DNA of 48,420 nucleotides from Clostridia bacterium (GTDB lineage Bacteria; Bacillota; Clostridia; Christensenellales; UBA1242), in the NCBI GenBank assembly GCA_028709705.1, contig JAQVWL010000006.1, forward strand, positions 1-48,420, read 5' to 3'. The notes below the pieces were generated by a model. The model saw only the letters and a program-made list of their open reading frames with translations, did no database searches and was not told where the DNA came from. Position 1 is the first letter of the stretch. The number at the start of each line of letters is the position of its first letter. The position numbers were made by a program, and so were the translations under genes. Shown one piece after another: positions 42,632 through 48,420 of the stretch.

Positions 42632-43078
42632 TTATAAAAACATAGTACTTACAATCTCTTTTGCTTCTTCAAGACTGGTAGGTTTTGGTGGAGTCTTTAA
42701 CGGTATTCCACTTCCTATGTTGCTTGAAATAACTTTGGGAGATTGATTTTTTTGAAGTTCTTCTAAATATGCTTTTAGCAAAGTGTCTTTCAATTCTTGA
42801 TTTGAAGAAACAAACTCTGCCAAAGTTTTGTCATTTTTTATAAGTTCTTCGTGGGTAGGTTGAGTTGGCTTTTCGTTTTCAAGTTCACTCAATTTTTGAC
42901 ACTTTCTGGTAAATTCGGCCTGCAAATTGTTATAGGCACTTAACAAACTTTCGGTGTCTTTAAATTTTCCTATGGAGCCATTTGAAGATACAGGGGTAAC
43001 ATTTTCATTTTCTTTTACTTCCGTAACATTTACTTGTTCTTCATTTGGTTGTTCCATAATTGTTTGATTATTTTCCAT
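42632..43078 (-). CDS. Phage scaffolding protein
   Basis: 148 residues: an acidic, Asn/Glu-rich N-terminal half, a coiled-coil stretch (SLLSAYNNLQAEFTRKCQKL, then NQELKDTLLKAYLEELQKNQ) and a proline-containing C terminus ending TSLEEAKEIVSTMFL. Scaffolding proteins guide coat assembly and leave the head before DNA packaging. It is immediately upstream of the capsid gene, the usual place. Confidence 0.75.
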   Translation of the reverse strand: MENNQTIMEQPNEEQVNVTEVKENENVTPVSSNGSIGKFKDTESLLSAYNNLQAEFTRKCQKLSELENEKPTQPTHEELIKNDKTLAEFVSSNQELKDTLLKAYLEELQKNQSPKVISSNIGSGIPLKTPPKPTSLEEAKEIVSTMFL

Positions 43079-43085
43079 TTTTTTT

Positions 43086-43190
43086 CCTTTTATTTTTTTT
43101 AATAAATAAATAATTAATTAAAAATAATTGTTTTTTTATTATTTTTTATTAAAATTAATTATTTTTTATTTATTTTTATTATTTTTTAAT
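43086..43190. repeat. Nearly G/C-free tract between portal and scaffold
   Basis: About 100 bp with almost only A and T, made of TTTTTATT/AATTAATT-type repeats. No gene. It resembles the tract at 36824-36885. It includes the region around the portal stop codon. Confidence 0.8.
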
Positions 43191-44946
43191 TACATATTTC
43201 ATAAATATTATTATTTATTTTTGTTTTATGATTTTTTATATGTTGCAATATTTTGATTTCAAGGTTTGGATTTTTTTGATTTTGTTTTTCAAATTCATTA
43301 CCCAACATAAAACTTATGTGCTCATTTATGTGAATTTGATGGTCATCAATTTCCAAAATTTTTGGGTCTTGATTTTCCAAAAACAAAAAATTTTCTTTTG
43401 ATGCTTTGTTGGTGTGAAGTTCATTCAAGTCTTGTGCGTTTTCCCAAATTCCAAAACCCAAAAGTTCCAAAACTTTGACTTTCATTCGGTTTGTCAATTT
43501 TCCATTTTCGTCATTCAAAAGTCCATTGTTGAGCAAATCAAAAATCATTTTTTTGTTTTGCGTGTAAGAGTCTGTCATTTCATTTTTTGTTTCAAACACA
43601 ATATCGTCAGAAGATATGTCGCTTGAAGTAAAATAAAACATTTCCATTTCTCCGTTGTCGCCAACAATTTTTGTAAGTTTGGGAATTTTTACAAATTGTT
43701 TATAAAGTCTTAAAATATGTTTGCCTATTGTTTTGATTGCAGATTTGGTATTGTCAGAAGTTATGTTTGTTTTGTTTTCGTCTTGTTCAATAATCAACTC
43801 TAATGCTGTACCGCTTAAATTTCTTGTTGAATAATTTTCACTTGACAAATCTGTTATTCCACTTATTGAAACAAATTCGTCCAAAATTGATTTTTCTTCT
43901 GCGGTAAAATCATAAGGCATTTTATCGTTTTCCATATATTTGGGCGAGGTCGAACCTTGGCGATAAACCAAAACTTTGCCGGGGCAAAGTCCATCTTCTT
44001 CCAAATTTTCTATATCAACCGAACCATCTTCAACCGCCAGAATACCCATAGAAATTCTGTTCAAAAATTCGTGTTTGCGATTTTTTACTGCATTGTAAGA
44101 GCGTTGAAGAGGTATCAATCTTTCTACCAAACTTGTACCCCAAAAACAACCCGCTTGTGAAAAAGCATCTTGCTTGATAAACGGAAAAGTTCTTGTATTG
44201 TCGTTGCAATTTGTATATGGTAATTCGCCCACAAAAAGCAATTTGTTTTTTGCAATTATTATCAATCTGCCATTTGGATATTTCACGCTTGGTGCTTCAT
44301 ATTTTTCCACCACAATTGCATAATCTTTTCTTACGCTTTTCAAAACTTTGGTAGAACTTCCCATTCCCAAAACGCTTGAATGACTTTTGTCAAGTGTAAA
44401 AATATTGATATCTTCGCCTTCAATTTCAACGCCCCATTGATTTTTTATTTCTTCAATATGGTAAGCCCTTGCGTGAATAATACTTCTTGAATTTTGAATA
44501 TCGCTTGAAGAAGAACTTTCAGGAAAAATTTCAAAAGACGAAACTGCTGTGATTTCCACATCGCCAGATTTAAGTGGAACACCGCTTTCTAGTTTTGCCA
44601 CAACATTGCCCAAGTTTGTGTTCCAAATAACCTTATAAAAACCACTACCACAAATTTCACTCCATTTTGTTGCTTCCATAATAATGTTGCTCATATCCGT
44701 TTTGTTGTAAATTGAATTGATAATTTTTTTGGATATTTTTGCAGTTTTTATGTCCCCGTCATTGTTAGAAGCGGGAAAAACATTCATTTTGGGTCTTACT
44801 TTTTGAAGTTTTGAAAGTCGCCTTTCAATGATTGGTAAAATATGATTAAAAACTTCTCGCTCTTGCCAAAAATATTTTTTTTCATACTCGTCAATTTCTC
44901 CATTTTTTCTTATGTCGCAATATTGATTGCCCATCAAAAAGTTCAT
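43186..44946 (-). CDS. Phage portal protein (frame open from internal ATG)
   Basis: 586 residues from the first ATG downstream of an in-frame stop codon. The dodecameric portal is the channel through which DNA enters and leaves the head. Typical segments are MNFLMGNQYCDIRKNGEIDE, FNHILPIIERRLSKLQKVRP and LSENYSTRNLSGTALELIIE. The homologous frame continues 132 bases upstream (see 44947-45078), so this ATG is only an internal methionine and has no Shine-Dalgarno. If translation starts here the protein lacks about 44 N-terminal residues; otherwise the gene is a pseudogene. Confidence 0.82.
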   Translation of the reverse strand: MNFLMGNQYCDIRKNGEIDEYEKKYFWQEREVFNHILPIIERRLSKLQKVRPKMNVFPASNNDGDIKTAKISKKIINSIYNKTDMSNIIMEATKWSEICGSGFYKVIWNTNLGNVVAKLESGVPLKSGDVEITAVSSFEIFPESSSSSDIQNSRSIIHARAYHIEEIKNQWGVEIEGEDINIFTLDKSHSSVLGMGSSTKVLKSVRKDYAIVVEKYEAPSVKYPNGRLIIIAKNKLLFVGELPYTNCNDNTRTFPFIKQDAFSQAGCFWGTSLVERLIPLQRSYNAVKNRKHEFLNRISMGILAVEDGSVDIENLEEDGLCPGKVLVYRQGSTSPKYMENDKMPYDFTAEEKSILDEFVSISGITDLSSENYSTRNLSGTALELIIEQDENKTNITSDNTKSAIKTIGKHILRLYKQFVKIPKLTKIVGDNGEMEMFYFTSSDISSDDIVFETKNEMTDSYTQNKKMIFDLLNNGLLNDENGKLTNRMKVKVLELLGFGIWENAQDLNELHTNKASKENFLFLENQDPKILEIDDHQIHINEHISFMLGNEFEKQNQKNPNLEIKILQHIKNHKTKINNNIYEICN

Positions 44947-45078
44947 ATTTAGTTGCCACTGTGCTTCAAAACTCCGCCTTTCTTCTTGCCTTTACCTAAA
45001 ATCTTTTAGCACCTCTTCAACCAACAATTTTTCTGCCAAATCTTGCTCATCTTTGATTTTTTTTACAATTTTTTTCAT
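44947..45078 (-). pseudogene. Displaced 5' end of the portal gene with in-frame TAA
   Basis: ATG at 45078 preceded by AAGGAG encodes MKKIVKKIKDEQDLAEKLLV, EEVLKDFR, then TAA at 44992-44994, then RQEERRSFEAQWQLN in the same frame, running straight into the portal methionine. The residues on both sides of the stop read as portal N terminus, so the TAA is a nonsense codon at position 29 rather than a gene boundary. Confidence 0.8.
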
Positions 45079-45096
45079 TTTTTCTCCTTATTTTTT

Positions 45097-45393
45097 TTAA
45101 TTTGCGGGATTATTTTCATTTAACAAAAGCAATAACGCATCTCGCTCTTTTATAAGTTCTTCATCGGTCATATTTTCCAACTCATCAAAAGCCTTGTCGC
45201 CATAATAAGCAAGCAATGCCTTTATTGCAGAAACATCGGGCGGATAATGTTTTGTTACAACCTTTTTTTTGCTTGAACATTTTTCGCCATTTTCGTTGTA
45301 ATTTATTTCTTCCGTTGTTTCTTCGGTGTTGTAGCCAACTGCTTTCTTTATTAATGCCTTTTCGACTTTTTTTTGATTGGAGTTTTGCTTCAT
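45097..45393 (-). CDS. Phage packaging-region protein, possible small terminase
   Basis: 98 residues: basic start MKQNSNQKKVEKALIKKAVG, a Glu/Asn/Lys-rich middle, then KHYPPDVSAIKALLAYYGDK and an acidic helical end. The sequence resembles small proteins adjacent to terminase genes in clostridial phages, which may be small terminase subunits recognising DNA for packaging; I cannot confirm this by motif. It lies 18 bases upstream of the portal gene and would normally follow the large terminase. Confidence 0.55.
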   Translation of the reverse strand: MKQNSNQKKVEKALIKKAVGYNTEETTEEINYNENGEKCSSKKKVVTKHYPPDVSAIKALLAYYGDKAFDELENMTDEELIKERDALLLLLNENNPAN

Positions 45394-45413
45394 AAAAATA
45401 TCCCTTTTGTATT

Positions 45414-45450
45414 AAAAAACCCACAAAGTTTTTAAAAACCTTGTGAGTTT
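45414..45450 (-). terminator. Terminator of prophage-borne surface-protein gene
   Basis: Stem AACCCACAAAGTTTTT / AAAAACCTTGTGAGTT; on the minus strand the stem ends in GTGGGTTTTTT. It lies between the surface-protein gene and the 98-residue phage gene, so the surface-protein gene has its own end of transcription. Confidence 0.85.
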
Positions 45451-45507
45451 ATGATTTGATTATAGATTAAAAAATTTAAACTTGATAAAAAAAGTGACAA
45501 ATATTTT

Positions 45508-47670
45508 TTAGTAGTAGTTCAAAAAACTTTCGCGTTTGACTCTTTTGGTAATCAAAACAACTACCAAAACAACAAGCCCAGTGCCACCAAGCCCGCCAAG
45601 AATAGCCCAAAGCCAAGTCAAGTCAGTGTTTTGACTTGCGTTTTCGGTTATGTCAATATACAAAACAAAATCTTCGGCAACTGTTAAGTTTAAAGTCGTT
45701 GAGTTTTCGTTTTCAGTTGTTGCAATAAATCTTGATAGATTTACACCCGCATCGGTCTGCCATTTTTTGAAAGTAAAGCCCTCTTTTGTTTCTATTCTTA
45801 TTTCAATGGGAACGCCCACCTGTACAGACTCGTTAAAGTCATTTAGCCCCAACATTCCGTTTATGTATAGATTGAAACTGTCTTTTTCTAGCAAAGAAAC
45901 TATTTGTAAATTGCACACATTTTCGCTAAAATTTGCTTGAATTGTAAATGTTATGTTGCCAGAAGTGTCTGTTGTAAATGGAATTGTGCTGTTATTTGAA
46001 ATTGTCAAATATGTTTTTGTTGTGTCTGTTCCTGTTATTCCAAAACAAATGTTGATTTGTCTGTTTGCGTTAAGAGTGCTAGTTGCTCCGCCCCTTGTTG
46101 CAGGTAATAAGTCATTTTCAGAATTTAGCCACGCCCAACTTGAAAAAGCAAACGAACTGCTAATTGGGTCTGCAACAAAAGTATATTCCCCGCCATAAAC
46201 GATGTTGTAGGTAATTGAAGCTTGCGAAACTGAACTGCCATATCTAACTTTGCCCTTGTTAATGCTTTCGGATATAACTTGAATTTTGTATTGAATGTTT
46301 TCAGTTGTTGCATAAAACGAACCGGAAGTGTTATAGCAAACAACAAAATCATAAGTTGCAATTTGATTGTTTTCGGCAAAATCAAAATCTAGTGTTTGGG
46401 TTGAACTGTTTTTTACTATTGATTTTATAACTTTGTAATATGCGTAATTTGGATTGATTTCGGCAGTTATTTTCAAACGAGTGCCATATTTAAAAGTGCC
46501 TTCGCTTGCTATATTAACAAAATCGGAACCCGTCCACTCACTTAAAGAACAGGTGGAAAAAATCCCACTAGTGACTGAATCAATGTTTATTGAAAAGTTT
46601 TCAAAAACTTGCAAAACAGGGAACGAACTTGCATTTGTTTTGCACCAAACACTTGAAGTGTTCCAAACAAATTCATAATTCCACATAAGATTTCCACCCA
46701 ACATATAAGTTTCGGCAAAATTTAACATATCACCAAACTTTGCTTTTTCCAAAACTGAAAAATTGGTTTCTGTGTATGCGTTGTTTTTATGCCCAACAAA
46801 ATTTTGAGTTGCAGAGTTATAAGTATAACAAAAAGACAAATTGTCGGCAGAAAAATCATTGACTTGACCAAAGATTTTGCCCGCATATAATTTTGTCAAT
46901 TCTGCTGTTGGAGTTGTAATTGTGCCACCGCAAAAAATGTTTGAAATTTGACCTATCGCACCTTTGACCGCACTGCCAACAAAACCGCCAACAGCAAACA
47001 AGTTGCCTGAACTTGCCAAAGTTGTTTGAACTTCGACCATTTTTGTGCTTGTTGGAACAGAATAGCAGTTTGTTATTTGCGAATTTTCCATTGCCCCCAA
47101 AAAGCCACCAACAATAGTTTCTATTGAGTTGTTTGTTTGTGTTAACAAAATGCTAGAATTGGTATAGCAGTTGTTTATTATTGTTCCATCAAAAACTTTG
47201 CCAATAAAGCCACCAACATTGGCAGAAGTTTTTACTGTTACTTCAACATCACCTTTGGTAAAAACATTTTCAATAAAACTAGCCCTTGCTTCTTGTGCCA
47301 AAAAACCAAAATTGGAATTGACATTTATAAGGTCAGTTGTGTCAAAGATATAAGTTTCATCAATAATTATTCCCAAATTTTTTATGGTTGCGGTATCAAC
47401 AATGGCAAACAAGTTGGTTTTTAGGGTGATTGTGTAACCGTTTCCATCAAGGGTTGCACCAAAATTTATTGGCGTCCATTCTTCCAAAACTATATTTTCT
47501 TCCAAAATATAAACAGCGGAATTGCTGTCAGAAAAACTTGAAGAAAAGTTGTCATTGGTTAAAGAAAAGATAGGGGTATCTTCTGCTTTGGCATTTTGAG
47601 TGTTAACAAAAAAACAAGGCAAACTGCACATAGCAAAAACAAAAGCAAAAAAGCAAAAAAGTTTTTTCAT
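45508..47670 (-). CDS. Secreted, membrane-anchored GLUG-repeat surface protein (phage moron)
   Basis: 720 residues. Signal peptide MKKLFCFFAFVFAMCSLPCF with probable cleavage after AKA (about residue 28). Residues about 50-340 form a right-handed beta-helix-type region with GLUG-like motifs (VGGFIGKVFDG, VGGFLGAMENS, VGGFVGSAVKG). Residues about 355-660 are beta-rich, with an InlB-repeat-like EGFTFKKW near the end. A transmembrane helix (LWAILGGLGGTGLVVLVVVL) and the basic tail TKRVKRESFLNYY close it; there is no LPxTG. It lies between terminase and portal but has its own promoter and terminator, so it is probably expressed in the lysogen. ATG at 47670 follows GGGAG; an upstream in-frame TTG is unlikely. 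Confidence 0.88.
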   Translation of the reverse strand: MKKLFCFFAFVFAMCSLPCFFVNTQNAKAEDTPIFSLTNDNFSSSFSDSNSAVYILEENIVLEEWTPINFGATLDGNGYTITLKTNLFAIVDTATIKNLGIIIDETYIFDTTDLINVNSNFGFLAQEARASFIENVFTKGDVEVTVKTSANVGGFIGKVFDGTIINNCYTNSSILLTQTNNSIETIVGGFLGAMENSQITNCYSVPTSTKMVEVQTTLASSGNLFAVGGFVGSAVKGAIGQISNIFCGGTITTPTAELTKLYAGKIFGQVNDFSADNLSFCYTYNSATQNFVGHKNNAYTETNFSVLEKAKFGDMLNFAETYMLGGNLMWNYEFVWNTSSVWCKTNASSFPVLQVFENFSINIDSVTSGIFSTCSLSEWTGSDFVNIASEGTFKYGTRLKITAEINPNYAYYKVIKSIVKNSSTQTLDFDFAENNQIATYDFVVCYNTSGSFYATTENIQYKIQVISESINKGKVRYGSSVSQASITYNIVYGGEYTFVADPISSSFAFSSWAWLNSENDLLPATRGGATSTLNANRQINICFGITGTDTTKTYLTISNNSTIPFTTDTSGNITFTIQANFSENVCNLQIVSLLEKDSFNLYINGMLGLNDFNESVQVGVPIEIRIETKEGFTFKKWQTDAGVNLSRFIATTENENSTTLNLTVAEDFVLYIDITENASQNTDLTWLWAILGGLGGTGLVVLVVVLITKRVKRESFLNYY

Positions 47671-47691
47671 CTTTTCTCCCAAATTACTTTT

Positions 47692-47719
47692 ATTATACCA
47701 TATTTTAACAAAATTACAA
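47692..47719 (-). promoter_or_regulatory. Promoter of prophage-borne surface-protein gene
   Basis: TTGTAA (47714-47719), 16 bp, TATAAT (47692-47697) on the minus strand, about 21 bases before the ATG. The -35 box overlaps the stop codon of the terminase gene. Confidence 0.75.
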
Positions 47720-48420
47720 ATAATTTCGACCTTTAATTTTTCTAAAAAGCATCTCTTTGTTCTTTTGAATAATTGATTTTTCAGGTTTTATTGGTTTAAT
47801 ATTTTGTTTTGTCATTATATAATATCGAAGTTCATCAAGTGCGTGGTCATCTTTTTTTGTTGGCAAGTCGTCATTACCCCAAAAATAACCTTTGATTTCC
47901 CTTATCAAATTAACACAGTTTTTAAAAATATATAATTTGCTTTCACCTTGTGCATTTTTTAGAAAACTTTTTACTCTGTTTATTCCCGAAAACAAATCTT
48001 TGTTTACTTTTGTGTTGCAATTTATCCCAAAATCGAAAAAAAGTTCTACAACTGATTTTGTTCCGTTCAAGGTTCGCTGTCCCGCCGCCGAATCAATAAG
48101 TGCATCAATTTTTCCATTAAACCCCTTTTGCCAACCCAACCTTTCGCAAATATTTTTTATGGCGTTTGAATGATATTCCACACTTTTGCCCGCCTCATAA
48201 TGCTCTGCAACAACAAAAACATTTCCATCAAAATCGGTTGCATACCAATGTGCTGAAAGCGGATTTTTTAAGCCCGGGTCTATTGAGATTTTCTCATACC
48301 ACTCGTGCGGAACGTCAAACGGCGTAATTACATTACCATTTTCATCAAACTCGCAATACACTTGCCCGCCATTGTTTACAAACTTTCCATAACGCCGACT
48401 TTGCAATTCTTCTTCCGACA
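47714..48420 (-). CDS. Phage terminase large subunit, C-terminal part
   Basis: The frame is open to the window edge, so only the C-terminal 235 or so residues are visible. They form the RNase H-like nuclease domain that cuts concatemeric DNA during packaging: first acidic residue in SIDPGLKNPLSAHWYATDFD, second in DALIDSAAGQRTLNG, third in KDDHALDELRYYI. The ATPase domain must lie beyond 48420. The stop codon overlaps the promoter of the inserted surface-protein gene. Confidence 0.9.
   Translation of the reverse strand, partial: SEEELQSRRYGKFVNNGGQVYCEFDENGNVITPFDVPHEWYEKISIDPGLKNPLSAHWYATDFDGNVFVVAEHYEAGKSVEYHSNAIKNICERLGWQKGFNGKIDALIDSAAGQRTLNGTKSVVELFFDFGINCNTKVNKDLFSGINRVKSFLKNAQGESKLYIFKNCVNLIREIKGYFWGNDDLPTKKDDHALDELRYYIMTKQNIKPIKPEKSIIQKNKEMLFRKIKGRNYL

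Larger units (their letters stand above)
38271..48420 (-). mobile_element. Prophage structural module (right end outside window)
   Basis: A run of phage genes on the minus strand: large terminase, packaging-region protein, portal, scaffold, capsid, connector-region proteins, P22 gp10-like protein and two holin-type proteins. The gene order resembles podovirus head modules. The host operon resumes with the deoA promoter at 38205, so one prophage edge lies at about 38206-38320. No integrase, repressor, tail fibre, lysin or att repeat is visible. A surface-protein gene interrupts the packaging module and the portal frame has a stop codon, so the prophage may be defective. Confidence 0.85.

Noticed and set aside
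44992-44994. Stop-codon reassignment or selenocysteine in the portal gene
   Set aside because: The codon is TAA, and neighbouring phage genes (portal end, capsid) use TAA as a normal stop.

Overview
The window is AT-rich chromosomal DNA from a low-GC, Gram-positive-type bacterium (Bacillota). It is probably an uncultured clostridial lineage; the lineage is my inference, the phylum is well supported. Support comes from the Firmicutes-style S10-spc-alpha gene order with adk-map-infA-rpmJ inside, zinc-ribbon forms of S14, S4 and L36, AGGAGG-type ribosome binding sites, consensus TTGACA/TATAAT promoters with 16-18 bp spacers, U-tract terminators, and a murein ligase. I see no rRNA, tRNA or CRISPR.

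Layout. 1-984: a gene-free array of composite hairpin repeats. 985-3239: a membrane-anchored hypothetical gene, a GDSL/SGNH hydrolase, and a divergent XRE regulator with membrane segments whose mRNA looks leaderless. 3482-19256: the complete S10-spc-alpha superoperon on the minus strand (rpsJ to rplQ, 31 genes). It runs from one strong promoter and is interrupted between rpsJ and rplC by a 140-nt imperfect hairpin. 19408-25222: a DUF1858 gene, a three-gene operon with an orphan VirB6/TrbL-like membrane protein and an SPFH-like protein, and two divergent PHP-domain phosphoesterases. 25270-32857: a GNAT remnant, a 2361-residue surface protein with seven tandem 87-residue InlB-type repeats, and a block of palindromes.

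32850-38205: a minus-strand operon from one promoter. It encodes a pyrimidine-nucleoside phosphorylase-like protein, TsaE, TsaB, RimI, an alpha/beta hydrolase and a MurF-type ligase fused to a membrane domain. tsaE, tsaB and rimI form the usual cluster for the tRNA t6A modification pathway and N-terminal acetylation; tsaD is not in the window.

38271-48420: a prophage structural module on the minus strand, continuing past the right edge. Reading leftwards it holds the large terminase (cut by the window end), a large secreted surface protein with its own promoter and terminator, a packaging-region protein, portal, scaffold, major capsid protein, two small connector-region proteins, a beta-propeller-like protein resembling P22 gp10, a 30-codon ORF and two holin-type proteins. 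The portal frame carries an in-frame TAA after codon 28, so the phage may be damaged. No tail fibre, lysin or integrase is visible.

The observations most worth following are the autonomous surface-protein gene set into the phage packaging module, the portal nonsense codon, the hairpin inside the ribosomal operon, two predicted leaderless mRNAs, the orphan T4SS-type membrane operon, and the several families of hairpin repeats. Two of those families sit on gene 3' ends.
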